NCBI GenBank assembly: GCA_964036315.1
Contig: OZ038488.1
Span: 66,283,142-66,347,141 of the forward strand
DNA: 64,000 bases
From: Acanthosepion esculentum
Lineage: Eukaryota > Mollusca > Cephalopoda > Sepiida > Sepiidae
Direction of reading: 5' to 3'
Made by a program: the position numbers and the translations under genes. Shown one piece after another: positions 21,775-32,995 of this stretch. The notes under the pieces were generated by a model that saw nothing but the letters and a program-made list of their open reading frames with translations, had not been told where the DNA came from and searched no databases. Every line of letters starts with the position of its first letter. Position 1 is the stretch's first letter.

Positions 21775-22090
21775 AATCAAAGAAGTGGAACATACTCTTT
21801 CGAGGACTGTTGTTGATTGGAGGTCTCATGTCATCTGCGTTACGATGTGGTAGGTTGATGTGTTTTGCGACTGGGAAATTACTGTTGTTGTCCCTGATGG
21901 TTTTCTTATGGTTGTTGAATAGAAGTCGGAATTCTGTACCCGTTTCTCCCACTGGAACTTGCGACAGAAAAGCAAATATACAACCCCCTTCCCCACACAC
22001 ACCAGGCACACACGTAGTATTCAAACCACCAGCTTTAACTTTTGATAATTCAAATCTCTTACATTTCCTTATTCTGCCACAAGGTTTGGT
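21775..22090 (-). pseudogene. GIY-YIG endonuclease domain fragment (PLE-like)
   Basis: Minus-strand frame includes a Cys-rich leader (TTCVPGVCGEGGCIFAF) and then GETGTEFRLLFNNHKKTIRD and PVAKHINLPHRNADDM. The G-T-[EF]-R...NNH pattern matches the GIY-YIG C-terminus of PLE proteins, with the catalytic Arg visible in EFR; the YIG triplet itself has mutated to VPV. The RT portion is not adjacent. The open frame reaches 22225 only because the flanking repeat is open. Confidence 0.7.
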
Positions 22091-22119
22091 TTGGTTCGTT
22101 TTACGGCATATCAACGTCA

Positions 22120-22545
22120 TTGCTGGTAATATTTTTTTCTTCAAAAATTTATTGCTGGTAATTAATTTTGTTTTCAAAAATGTATTTCTGGTAACATTTA
22201 TTTTCAAAAAATGTATTTCTGGCAATATTTTTTCAAAACATCTATTGCTGGTATTAATTTTTTCTTCAAAAATTCATTGCTGATAATAAATTTTTACAAA
22301 AATGTGTTGCTGGTATTAAATCCTATTTTTACACTTTCATAGTGTTTTGACCTCAGTTTGGGGGCTAACTATTAGTCCTTAGCTGGTACCTTAACAGGTG
22401 CTACCACCCCAGGTCAGGGTGGACCTCAAAACACCAGCAATTAAGAGGTGGTTCCACGCTCCTCAAAACCTCCTGATCTGAGGCCTTGCTGTCGGATGTA
22501 GTTTATCATCTTACCCAGGACGTGGATGAGGTTTATCGTCATACC
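22120..22545 (+). mobile_element. SINE-like repeat with ~27-bp internal tandem units
   Basis: Seven or so units like CAAAAATGTATTGCTGGTAA run from 22130 to 22320. They are followed by a segment also found at 5690-5880 and 30135-30215: TTTGGGGGCTAACTATTAG, then a GxTGCTACCACCCCxGxTCA block and CAGGGTGGACCTC. No coding potential. Confidence 0.7.
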
Positions 22546-22551
22546 CAGGAC

Positions 22552-22620
22552 GGTCTGCCCCAAGTTGGAGAAACAGGTACAGAATTCCGATTTCGATTCA
22601 ACAACCATAAGAAAACCGTA
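22552..22620 (+). pseudogene. Second GIY-YIG scrap, opposite strand
   Basis: The plus strand encodes QVGETGTEFRFRFNNHKKT, the same block as 21880-21940 on the minus strand. The two copies face outward around the SINE-like repeat. Confidence 0.7.
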
Positions 22621-22629
22621 AGTTGTTTT

Positions 22630-23060
22630 ATTAAATTATGCAAGCTCCGATTCTGAAAAAAAAATCCAACTTTTTTATTTTATTGTTTTTGGCAAGATGA
22701 GGGTTGAATTTTCAGTGTAAATTCTTATTTTTTTTGCATAAATTCTTTACTGAAATAATATCTTCAGAAATTTCTTTTTATATAACTGTAAAAAATTTGA
22801 ACGAACATCCCTTAAATTAAAAAGCATAGGCGCGATATCGAAAAGAAGGAGGCTGAAATATACCCACCAAATATTTCCCCAAGGTGATTTTTATAAAATA
22901 TTTATTCATTGACGAATATAAGCGTTTGAAAATAATTTCGTTTAAGTCGGTTACTCCCGTAATTTTCGGCAAAGATTTTAAAATATGGGGTGTCAATTTT
23001 TTGCTTCCATTAAGGAAAAAATTATGGTGGTACCTAATATATATACTTTGGTGGTACCTA

Positions 23061-23065
<5 letters not shown>
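22630..23065. other. Intergenic, nothing firm
   Basis: AT-rich sequence with no recognised feature. Confidence 0.5.

Positions 23066-23067
<2 letters not shown>

Positions 23068-23153
<86 letters not shown>
23068..23153. repeat. (TA)n microsatellite
   Basis: More than forty TA units. Confidence 0.95.
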
Positions 23154-23155
<2 letters not shown>

Positions 23156-23224
23156 AAAGTATGATTTTATTTATCCCACACAAGTAAGATAAAAGAAAAA
23201 AAAAGATGAAAATACAACTGGAAT

Positions 23225-23300
23225 CTTGAAGAATATTTATTTAGAGTAACTTTACCGGTTTCACAGTTCTATAATTTTCAAAAGTTTAATTGAGATGAAG
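23225..23300 (-). mobile_element. Possible PLE terminal fragment
   Basis: On the minus strand, GAACTGTGAAACCGGTAAAG resembles the GAAA-(short self-complementary stem III)-NUH portion of PLE-type hammerheads (ACCGGT is palindromic). The CTGANGA strand is not intact. This is a weak call. Confidence 0.3.
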
Positions 23301-23710
23301 AGAAGTGTGGCTATGCCATGATATCTCACATCTAATTAGAGTCGGAAGATTCTTTCAGTTTTATGCAAATATTGCAATCTGTTTAAAATGCAACATGATC
23401 ACGTGATCAGGCATAGTAATTTTTGCGCCAAGAATTGATGATCATAAACATTTTCAGTTCGACATCTCACAGAACAAAATCTGATGTTTAGCCGGATTTT
23501 TGTGAGCAGAGAACTTGTTTGTATGCTATTCTTTATAACCACAGATAGTTATTAAATCTTTCTTTTGAAAATCAGTCGATCGCAAAGCACTTAATTTAAA
23601 ATGAAATCAAAATTATCTCAATAAATTTTGCATTAATTTTCTTGATTACCACTTTTTATAACAATTCATTTTTATTATCCTTTGTTTATAGCACTTCTTT
23701 TATAAGCTGA

Positions 23711-23765
23711 AAGTATCGAACGCCCAGTGAGGATCGACATCACTACACAGTCATAAAGGATCATT
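23711..23765 (-). mobile_element. tRNA-headed SINE scrap
   Basis: CGCCCAGTGAGGATCGACA on the plus strand is the complement of a B-box region like that at 7905-8045. Confidence 0.5.
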
Positions 23766-24004
23766 TTCATTTTTTTTTAAAAACCGATTCACACACCAGG
23801 CATGGCGATAATGCCACTAAGACGGAAGGGACTACAGGAAATGAAAGAAAATGAAAAGACTTTAGAAGGGAGCAGAAACCCGATCATAAACCAGGAACAA
23901 GGGATAAACCTCTACTTCTGTTCAAAAGACCAGGGAGGAGTGTGATCTGGATTATAGGCGAAACGATTTACTCTTATTAGATCTCGTGAGATGTGGCATA
24001 CGGT

Positions 24005-24095
24005 CAAAAGTAGAAAGCACCCAATGAGGATTGAACTCACTACTCAGTTGTAACTGATCAAGTTAGACAATTTTGATAACTATTACACCACGTCG
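24005..24095 (-). mobile_element. tRNA-headed SINE head
   Basis: On the minus strand: CGTGGTGTAATAGTTATCA (A-box) and GAGTTCAATCCTCATTGGG (B-box), about 60 bases apart. Same family as 7905-8045. Confidence 0.75.
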
Positions 24096-24252
24096 AAGTG
24101 TCCGCTTACGCAATCACCTTCAAATTTTAATTCCGCTTTTCTCAGAAAAAGTTTAAAAATCAGTTTTCAACTTCTTTCTTTTTGTATGTTCTGCAACTTA
24201 CGAAATGTCCTAGTGATCTAAACAAATGAAAATCTGTAGGTGCTCAATCTGA

Positions 24253-24600
24253 TGAGTTTTGATCGATTAACTAATTTGTTTTTACGGATTATCAACCATT
24301 TGCAGGCTATTTAAATCAAAAAATATTTTTAGATTTTAAGAAGATAAAAATGATAATAATTTTAAAAAGAGATAATAATGATTTGTTTTATACAAGTTGT
24401 AATAATTAACCCATAGCTAAGGGAGAAGATTTTCATTGATTAATTCGTCTTTTACAGCTTATCAACTCTTTGCAGGTTATTTAAAGCCAGAAAATATTTT
24501 TAGATTATAAAAGCGTACAAAATATTTAGATTTCGGCATTAAATAACCCATAGATGTTTATATGCCGCTAAACAAAATCAGCCAATCAATAATGAACGTG
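24253..24600 (+). mobile_element. SINE tails, partly duplicated
   Basis: A segment with 'TTATCAACxxTTTGCAGGxTATTTAAA' words occurs at 24253-24340 and again at 24439-24516. The second runs into TTCGGCATTAAATAACCCATAG and TATGCCGCTAAACAAAATCA, the tail also seen at 31550-31625 and (complement) 29875-29930. Confidence 0.65.
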
Positions 24601-25575
24601 GACTGTAACAACGAGTTCCGCACGTCCGTCACTGCACAACTGTGATGACATCCAAGGTCGGTTGTATGCATATGCACACCCGGCTAGCTATGTTCACAGG
24701 TTTTTCTCTTTGGCCATGATCGAATTCAACAAAGAATAACGACAAATGCTTTTCAAGACACTGGTTGGGAAATAACAGCAATTCGATTTCTCACTAAATC
24801 AGCAATGTTTTCCTTCGACGAGATGAACTGCTATCATGCTAACTTCCGACCACGGAAAGAGGACCCTTACATTCACTGACCTTCTAACTCCTCACCGCTC
24901 TCTGGCCCCCTTCCTCATTGATTGTCGGTTCCTTCCTCACTGACTGCTCCTGACTAACTACTTTTTATATGGATAACGGCTGAGGTCCTATCACCCCCTT
25001 CCGTCCAATTGTATTCCAGCAAAGGAGACGACCCAGAAGCTAAATTGGTGATGAGTTTTTCAAAGAACTTTTCTTTTATGATTATCTAAAATCCCTAATA
25101 AAATTTTATGTTAACCAATTTAAAGGCAGACTGGAGACGGGAATCCTGAAAACTTTGGTCATTAAATTGACTTAAACGGAAAAAAAATCTATCTATTTAT
25201 CTCCTAAGGATATGTGAGAAATCGTATCGTTACATTGACACTGGTTTCTCATTTTGCAATAACCATTGTCTTTTTTGTTTTCTGCAGACTTGCAAAATCC
25301 ATTCTTCATCACATGTAACAAGACAATTCCAGAAAGGAAAGGTTGGCATTCCTTGTTAAAAGACTGCTGTTGAACCTTGTGTTCAGTTCGCAAGCGAAAG
25401 CTCATGACAGACCCGATTTCTCCCCTTCCGTGTATTGTTTATATTGCATTTAAACTGTGAAATGTACTATAAATGACATTGCCGAATAGAATAGATGATA
25501 AACAAAATTTAGACGCAGGTTCATGCCATTCAACCTTGATTGTGTCTTGGTTGGCTGACTCTTAATTCAGAGCGA
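24600..25575. other. Intergenic, nothing firm
   Basis: Less AT-rich in 24600-25050 but without a convincing open frame. The frame at 25193-25405 (minus) shows no motif. Confidence 0.5.
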
Positions 25576-25604
25576 AGAAATACGTAATTATTTCCACAAG
25601 CACC

Positions 25605-25670
<66 letters not shown>

Positions 25671-25696
25671 AGGGTGCTTGAGAAAATAATTACGTA

Positions 25697-25749
<53 letters not shown>

Positions 25750-25775
25750 AGGGTGCTTGAGAAAATAATTACGTA

Positions 25776-25826
<51 letters not shown>
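25576..25826. repeat. Inverted and tandem 30-mers alternating with (TA)n arrays
   Basis: The 30-base word beginning GGGTGCTTGAGAAAATAATT occurs at 25672-25701 and 25751-25780 (plus), while 25576-25605 is its reverse complement with one or two mismatches. Each pair is separated by a TA array (25608-25667, 25703-25746), and a third array (25782-25825) follows. The plus copies have a period of 79 bases. Confidence 0.9.
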
Positions 25827-25827
<1 letters not shown>

Positions 25828-26164
25828 CATAGGTAGGGCTGAGGTCACGTGTTTGTATTAAAGATTAGGTTAGATGCTTTAAATGTTTTATAATAAATGA
25901 AATATCTAAGGTATTTATTGTAATAATTAAGTCATGTGTGCCGGCAAATTATAGTAATAAATGCAATATAATCGCCGTACATACCACTTAATCATTGTAA
26001 TAAATTCCTTAGAATAATCATTTACTATAAAAAGTCTAATATATATTTTGTTTAAAGCAAGTTTACTCAGAATGTTGTGCCTTGTCAAGAACGGAAACTA
26101 TGTTTAAAAATAAAGATTTCTACTGCAAAATATATACATTTTTCAATGGATGATTTAAAGATTT

Positions 26165-27015
26165 TTTAAAATTATTTAACCCCCAAGCAAAGAAAACCAA
26201 TAAGACGCAAGGGGTTACTGAGTGTGAAAGAATATAAGAAAAAGAAATTCATTATTAAGGGGAGAGAACAATAAAAGAACAGTAATTGAGAAGACAGAAC
26301 GTAATGATTGACACTGTATTTAAAGATTTGAAGATAAACGTTGACTGAAAAGCAAGAAGCCGGAAGAGAGTTCCACAAGCGAGAAGTGTGAGAGAAGAAG
26401 GTGTTAGCATAAAACTTATGGTTAAATCTAGTCCTTCCAATGTAAAATGATGAGACCATGCTGCCAATCTAGTACTGCGCTTAAATTCGACGTACCAAAG
26501 ATGAAAGCTCATTAGAACAATTACCACGAAAGTATTTATAGAAAAGGCACAAGGAAGCTACATTACGGCGGTGGGAAAATAACGGAAGTTGAGATGTCAG
26601 ATCAGGACCGATAACATTGCAGATTCTTATTTGGATTTCATCTAGAATCTCTAAATACATAGCAGAAGCACCATAACAAATGGACAGAAATATTCAATGC
26701 ATGGACGAATGATCGATTTCTAAATATGTAAGATAGATTCTGGTGAGAAAAATTGTCCAGCACGACAAAATGAACCAAGTTTCCTAGCAGCAGTCCTAGC
26801 AATTGATTCAATATATTTCCACTCCGTGTCAACAGAAAACATTAGCTCAAGAAGGAAAAATGAGTCGCTATCATTGATAGAAGGCAAAATAAGGTTATCC
26901 TTATTCCTTTTCTGTTCCTTTGGTAAAGAAGTTCCACACAAACAGAACCCCCGACCTGAAATGTCAGTTTTTGAAACAGATTTGCAAAAGGATGCTTCCT
27001 CGACAACTACAACCA
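26165..27015 (-). pseudogene. Jockey-like LINE, RT C-terminal region
   Basis: Read downward from 27016: SIARTAARKLGSFCRAGQFF and SPESILHI, then a broken RPCIEY, LFSHRRNVASLCLFYKYFRG in other frames, FFSHTSRLWNSLPASCF and a Ser/Leu/Phe-rich tail ending near 26172. The order and spacing match 11905-12575, so these are two copies of one family. Several frameshifts. The plus-strand frame at 26826-27098 is a shadow. Confidence 0.8.
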
Positions 27016-27259
27016 TAGCTTCTTCAAGTCTAGGGTTAAGCGATATCTATCCTACATATCCTCATAACATGCACCTCTACTCTATCCCTTTACCCTAACT
27101 GCAATAGTAATCAGTTATTCCCTACATTGAGTGGTTCTTGAGCCTTGTATCGAGTAAATAATAGTTTAAAAAATTAAAATATCATTTAATTTTATCATTT
27201 TATAGTTTCTGTATATAATTAAAGCGTACATTTTTGGTATAGATTATGGATATTCGTAT

Positions 27260-27800
27260 GTGTATATTTCTTCTTCTCTGTGTCGTGCTCCTTCAGGACG
27301 TTGGCGATCATAACTCTCCACAATTTCCTGTTCTGTGTAGTTCTTAATAAATTTTGTCTTTTTGTTATCTCTCCTAAACCTTGTTCTGCCATCCTTTTAC
27401 CAAATCTCGCTAGGCAGGTTATGCGTTATTTTTCTCTGTCCTGTGAGTATCAAATTTCCAAGCTCTCTTTCCTCCTAGAAACTTCAACTTCTTCTTCCGG
27501 ATGTTAAGTATAAGTGTCCATTTTGTTTTCACTTTCCCTATTACTTCTTCCTTATTCACTTGTTCGTTCCATGGTATTCTCAACATCCGTCTGTGGAACC
27601 ACATTTCTGTTGCTTCAAATCTCGTTTTTATCTGTGAGGTGATTGTCGAGCATTCACTGCCATATAGGAGGACTGATATTCAGTACACTTTTCTTTGTTT
27701 CTAACGAAAATTTTCTGTTTCTTAATACTTTTCTCAGCTTCTGGAGGGTATCTTTTGCTATCCCAGTGCTACTTCGGATTTCAGTCGACCTTTCCATTCT
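27260..27800 (-). pseudogene. RTE-like LINE ORF2, C-terminal part
   Basis: Minus-strand frame 27604-27419 has MWFHRRMLRIPWNEQVNKEE and TLILNIRKKKLKFLGG. Flanking sequence down to 27260 carries the LINE end. It is fragmented by frameshifts. Confidence 0.7.
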
Positions 27801-27829
27801 CCGTTAAAACACTTCTTAGAAATTAGTAT

Positions 27830-28540
27830 AATTACTCAACCATTTGGATTTTATCATTATTTGATTTATTGTTTCATACTGCTCGACATGGTGTAATTTT
27901 TGTTTTCTATATATAGATAAAAGTAGGTATACAGCAAGTATTATGTTTTTTTTATTGGTATGTTTATATATTCAATACCATACGTTTTGTGCGCGTTGGT
28001 TTTTTTATTACTGTATACCTACTTTTGTACATGGTCGGTGGAATGAAATACAACAAACACTGGTTAAAATTCTATATCAAAATCATTAAAGCTTAGCTTT
28101 AAAATTAATTTTTTTGAAGTCCGGTTTATCTAGATGCATAATCATATAATCCCGCATGTATATTTTTGAAGTAAAGTTTTTTCTTTCACGTGTCGAGCAT
28201 GGACGAAGTTTTTTCAGCTGTCGTTCTTGTATTTAACGAGACGCCTATGGTGGATGTTTATAATCTATTCATCCAAAGTTGATAAATCTCAATGAGTTAA
28301 TCACACGTTGCCAAGCACAAATGAGTCATAGTTTACACCAAAAGAAGAATTGGAACACCATATCATTGACATCTGTTACTGTGTTTCCTTTTTAGTGTTA
28401 TATTTCAATCGCTTCGGTCAGACAAAGCGAGTTAAAGGCCTGCGAACACTATACTGAGATACAAAAATAGAGAATTTATTAGAATGGATTTTTATTAATC
28501 TGCCATATTTTTATTACTTTAAACTTTATTATTAGTGGAT
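27830..28540. other. Intergenic, nothing firm
   Basis: AT-rich; no recognised gene. Inverted words TTGTGCGCGTTGG/TGTGCACACG-like occur with 29100-29150, but too weakly for a call. Confidence 0.4.
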
Positions 28541-28554
28541 ACTCGTATTTGATT

Positions 28555-28690
28555 AGGCGTTCAATTTATATATTAATTTATTTTCATCTACCGGCCTGAA
28601 TATGGCTTTCTCTACACTGAGGGATGCAGGTTCGACTCCTGCCGAAGAGCGCAAATTTTTCTTTAATAAGATTTCTCTAGATTTTGGACC
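28555..28690. mobile_element. SINE copy (second family), hairpin-like
   Basis: B-box GGTTCGACTCCTGCCG is near 28631 with a following CTTTAATAAGATTTCTC body. Outer parts ATTTTCATCTACCGGCC and GGACCGGTAGGTGAAAAT are inverted copies, so two tails face each other here. Confidence 0.65.
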
Positions 28691-28794
28691 GGTAGGTGAA
28701 AATAAATAAATAGAAATTGCAGATATGAAAAACTTTGAGAGATCGTTAAGAAGAGAAATTTCTCTTGAAAGTATGAAATTTGGCTTTGCCTGAA

Positions 28795-29030
28795 CCTCTG
28801 TCTCTTCGTGGCCAAAGCAGTGTAGGCGCATTGGGCTAAACGCTGGCTCTCTCTATTCTAAGCGATGCTGTTTCGATTCTTACCAAAGAACGCAATTTTT
28901 TCTTTAATAAAATTTCTCGAAATTTCAGGTTGGTAGTTGAATATAAATAACTATACTGTTTAATATATAAACGGAACGTTTACTCAAATACGAATATCCA
29001 CTAATAATAACGTTTAAAGTGATAAAATGG
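28795..29030 (+). mobile_element. SINE copy (second family)
   Basis: Head CTTCGTGGCCAAAGCAGTG with a degraded A-box, B-box-like TTTCGATTCTTACC near 28872, body TTTAATAAAATTTCTCG and tail ACTGTTTAATATATAAACGG plus GAATATCCACTAATAATAA, matching 8046-8438. Confidence 0.75.
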
Positions 29031-29232
29031 CAAAAGTAAGTATTATAATAGTGGCTCTAGGATTCATTTAATACTAGAATGCATGTTTATTATTGATATA
29101 TTATTGATATGGTTGTATAATCAATACAATAGGTTTTGTGCACACGTTCTGTTTTTCATTTTTTTGTTTCTTTCACAAAAAAGAAGTCTCGTTGGAGGTT
29201 ACTTGGGTATTTTGCGATTCATGGTGCTAATA

Positions 29233-29396
29233 CAGTGTAACCCGGATATAAGAGAGTTGTCGGGAGTGGAGAAGAAGTATCTTATATCCGGGTTTGGTCT
29301 ATTATATATACATTAACATAGGCTCTAATTTGGGACCAGAGAAAATCTCTCTTATATCCGGGTTTCTCTTATACCAGGGTCCCTTATATTATACTG
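29233..29396. mobile_element. Small MITE with CAGT termini and TA target duplication
   Basis: A 164-bp element starting CAGTGTAACCCGGATATAAG and ending CTTATATTATACTG, flanked on both sides by TA (29231-29232, 29397-29398). Internal copies of ATCCGGGTTT and its complement add symmetry. CAGT ends with TA duplication fit pogo/Tigger-type MITEs. Non-coding. Confidence 0.75.
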
Positions 29397-29399
29397 TAA

Positions 29400-29865
29400 T
29401 ATAAAGTCAGCCCGGGCTGATATGACAAGCAATAAAAGCAAGGTGGAAAAATAAACTTTTTCTTTTATAAATTAATAATAGAAATGCTTCATCTAAGAAA
29501 CTTAGACAATTTAAGAATATCAGTAGGCTTGTATTTGTCAGGCCACTGTACAAGTGCTACTGGTAGCAATTTACCTCAGTTCCACGTGCCACATGGTCGG
29601 ACCATCGGTGACTAAACCGGTTCACACCATGCTTTTCTGGTGAGGAGGGTGGTTAGACAACTAGCAAGATTAAAAACAAGACCTGTTAAAGGGCGGATGG
29701 ATTTTCTTGCAGGGTCAAAGGCCATCGAGCACAATGGGGGTCGATTGGGTTCCATCGTGAAATTGGTGACATAAGAATTATGAGTTCAGTCCCTGGGCCG
29801 GGCAGTGTTTACTTGGACTAAGTGGAAATAGGACGAACAATAACTGAAGCGTACTTTTTTTCCTT
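29400..29865. other. Intergenic with a possible SINE B-box
   Basis: GAGTTCAGTCCCTGGGCCGG near 29780 resembles a B-box, but no matching A-box is clear. Otherwise nothing recognised. Confidence 0.35.
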
Positions 29866-29869
29866 GGTT

Positions 29870-30215
29870 GATTGATTTTGTTTAGTGCCATATCAACACA
29901 CGTATGGGTCATTTAATGCCGAAATCTAAATATTTTGTATGTAATTTTATGCCTGCAACTACAGATATTTTGTACAAAATTTCATACTTTCAGGGTAAAT
30001 GTATATTTTGTTTAGAAATATAGTTTGTAGATAAAATGCATTGTTGGTAATTTTTAAAAAAAGTGTATTGCTGGCAGTTTAATTACAAAAATGTATTGCT
30101 GGTAATTTTATTATAAAAATGTACTGTTGATTTTTGTTTGGGGGAGGGGGTCACTGTTTGCCCATAGATGGGATCCTAACAGGTGCTATCACCCCTGATC
30201 AGGGTGAAACTGGGA
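29870..30215. mobile_element. SINE tail and repeat cluster
   Basis: The complement of the tail 'GCCGCTAAACAAAATCAACCA...' lies at 29875-29930. It is followed by three units of AAAATGTATTGCTGGTAAT (30030-30125) and the segment GATGGGATCCTAACAGGTGC shared with 5740-5780 and 22380-22410. Confidence 0.65.
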
Positions 30216-31320
30216 ACGTAATTTTTTACGTAACAATAATATTAAACAAATCTTGAAACAGTGATTTTACTGTTTATTTGTTCAATTCTTTTGGTATTAC
30301 TTGTCAACTCTACTTTTTTACTTTTCCAACTTGATTAGAGGACCATCCTTTTTCAAACTTTGTGGACTAACGTTACCGAATAATAAAGAACTATACCAAA
30401 TAACAGAAACCACACCATCTTTAACAGCAGCAGCAACGAATTGCATACCATACCTCAGGCAAAGAGAAAATAATAATATTATCAGGAGATTGACGTTCAA
30501 TACTGCTTCAAACAAAAAGCTAAGAAGAAAACCCCCATTAATGCTGGAAAGCGTAAGTTTACTGGAATTGAGAAAACTATTTTCCCGAAAAAATATTTTA
30601 ATAGAAAAATTTTATACATTTCAACCATAAGTAGCACATGCCGAATGTTTCCTTACCATTGAACTTCATAGAAGTTGAAACTTTTAAATTTTGGACCGGT
30701 TATCGAACTATTTGGCAAGGATTCTCTTCCACTGAATTTTTTCAGCTAATCATTTGCAACTGTGCCAGAAATAACTCTGTTCTCTTCATCTTTGAAACTT
30801 GCATTCTTGTTTGAGAACCTCAGAAAATAACATCGTTTACGTTCTCATGTAATACGTTCACTTTTTGTTTAACGTTAGATGCAGTCTGAGAATATTTGTA
30901 GCCAAGTTTACAGTCAAGCAAAAATGATACGAGACTCTTCAATTTACATTGTAAATCAAGGGCATGCTTTTCGAGATGTTTGCTAACCATTACAACACGG
31001 CAAGGTGACCCTGTTTATTTACCTGGTTTATTCAGACACAAGGCCAGGTAAATTGGTTTCTCTGCAGTGTGGTGTAAAATATTAATAATTCATCGGCTCG
31101 GCTTAGTCTGGCACAAGGCCTTTTCAGTGATTTCTGGTGATAATCTCATTCACAAGAGTAGTAATGTTCTTTTTTCTAATTTACCCTTCATTTTTCTTGC
31201 TGAGGCTTACGGTCACATTAGGTTGGGACACTGATTCACGTACAATCACCGAAGTTAATCAGCAACGAGCCTGGTCAATACCTCGATGGGTGACCGGTTG
31301 GGAATACCAGCTGCTGTAAA
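30216..31320. other. No recognised gene; one unexplained 109-codon frame
   Basis: A plus-strand frame at 30301-30630 is less repetitive than its surroundings and ends FSRKNILIEKFYTFQP. I recognise no domain, and there is no upstream signal. It could be a fragment of an unknown element. The rest of the interval shows nothing. Confidence 0.3.
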
Positions 31321-31324
31321 TTTG

Positions 31325-31510
31325 GATGTGCGAGTGGTGTAATGGATAATGACACAGAATTGTTAAATCGGAGATCCGAGTTTCAGTTCCAGTTGGGTTC
31401 TTTATATTCACTTACGCGCAAATACCCCAGGGAAAGGTATGAATCCACCTCTTCTCTCCCAGATATGGGTTAATTAGTAAGACTTGTATCCCTAAAACCA
31501 TTATTATCTC
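31325..31510 (+). mobile_element. tRNA-headed SINE, plus strand
   Basis: GTGCGAGTGGTGTAATGGAT (A-box) and GAGTTTCAGTTCCAG (B-box region), then CACTTACGCGCAAATACCC and ATGAATCCACCTCTTCTCTC, mirroring 5270-5465. Confidence 0.8.
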
Positions 31511-31549
31511 CTTTCACACCACCAAAATAAATAAATAAAATTGGGTACA

Positions 31550-31625
31550 AAATATTTAGATTTCAGTATTAAATAACCCATAGAGATATCGATATGACGC
31601 TAAACAAAAACAACCAGCCAATTTT
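31550..31625 (+). mobile_element. SINE tail
   Basis: AAATATTTAGATTTCAGTAT, AAATAACCCATAGAG and ATGACGCTAAACAAAAACA match the tail at 24516-24590. Confidence 0.7.
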
Positions 31626-31655
31626 CTTGCTTTCTTATTACATATCACGTATATA

Positions 31656-31735
31656 TTAGGTTGGTGCAAAAATAATGTCGTTTTTTGACGTTCAACTTCA
31701 TGTGAGAAAACGACATTATTTTTGCATCAACCTAA
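31656..31735. mobile_element. 80-bp mariner-type MITE
   Basis: The outer 27 bases are inverted repeats with one mismatch, starting TTAGGTTGGTGCAAAAATAA, flanked by TA at 31654-31655 and 31736-31737. The termini resemble those of mammalian MADE1/Hsmar1 and differ from the mariner at 16229, so another mariner subfamily must have mobilised it. Confidence 0.9.
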
Positions 31736-31739
31736 TACT

Positions 31740-32208
31740 TTCTTTCTATCTTCCTTCTTACACATTCACTTATTCTTTCTTTTTTCTTTCTTCTAATTAC
31801 CTCTTTCTTTGAAATTACTCTTCCCATTTTTTCTTTATCTCTCTCTTTCTTTTCCCAAATTACGTATCTCTTTGCTTTCTATCTTTCTTTTTTTCACGTT
31901 CACTTTTTCTTTCTTTTTTCTAATTTTCTCTTTCTTCACCTTTTTTTTTATTATCTATCTCTTTCTTTCTTTTTACAAATTACGTATCTCTTTTCTTTTT
32001 ACCTTCCTTTTTTCATATTCACTTTTTCTTTCTTTTTTTCTAATTTTCCCTTTCTTCACCTTTTTTTTTATCTCTCTCTTTCTTTCTTTTCACAAATCAC
32101 GATTCTCTTTTCTTTCTACCTTCCTTTTTTCACATTCAATTTTTTTCTTCTTTCTTCTTTCTAGTTTTCTTTTTCTTTCTTTTTACTTACTATTCTTTAT
32201 TTGTTCTC

Positions 32209-32264
<56 letters not shown>
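31740..32264. repeat. Pyrimidine-rich ~118-bp tandem array and (TA)n
   Basis: C/T-rich units containing CTTTTCxCAAATxACGxxTCTCTTT recur near 31850, 31970 and 32090. A TA array occupies 32214-32264. The long Phe/Leu/Ser frame over it is low complexity, not a membrane protein. Confidence 0.8.
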
Positions 32265-32268
<4 letters not shown>

Positions 32269-32713
32269 GTCTGCGCGTGCGCGTGTGTGTGTATGTATGT
32301 GCGCGCATTGTGTTCGGAGAAACTATAGTGGAGAGAAACTATAGCAGGTGTATTACAAACCTTTCGGTAACCTTTGATGTTTTATATCACTGTATTTTTT
32401 AACAAGGTAATGCTAACGTAGCTTTCAAACTCTTTTATGCACACGACACAATAACCAAAAAAAAAAAAAAAAAAAAAGGTCATGAATGATTTTCAAGCCG
32501 GAATGTCCTTTGTATATCAATAAATAGGTTATCTTAAAAGTATTTTGAATTCATTGTTATTAAGAACGAATGTTTAATCGTAACTCCCTGTCCTGTTTAA
32601 TATGACCCTAAGCCTATTTTGATTACTCTTGCATTTCTCCTTTTCTCGTCCTCCCACTTACATTCATTTAGCTATGCACGCACATACATACACACACACA
32701 CGCACGCGCAGAC

Positions 32714-32714
<1 letters not shown>

Positions 32715-32755
<41 letters not shown>

Positions 32756-32995
32756 AGAATTGGACATAGCCCGACAATTTATTTAAAGACATTTATATTA
32801 TGTTTAACGTTCTTTTTATAGATACAAGTATTTAAGCAAATGCTCTGTTTTATAATAAACAGTATTAAATAACTATGAAAATTTCTCGGACATTCAGGCC
32901 GGTAAATGTTATTTAATACTGTTTATTATAAAACAGAGCATTTGCTTAAATACTTGTATCTATAAAAAGAACGTTAAACATAATATAAATGTCTT

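Noticed and set aside
31809..32267. 152-codon hydrophobic frame
   Set aside because: It lies wholly in the C/T-rich tandem array and ends in (TA)n-encoded YIYI.
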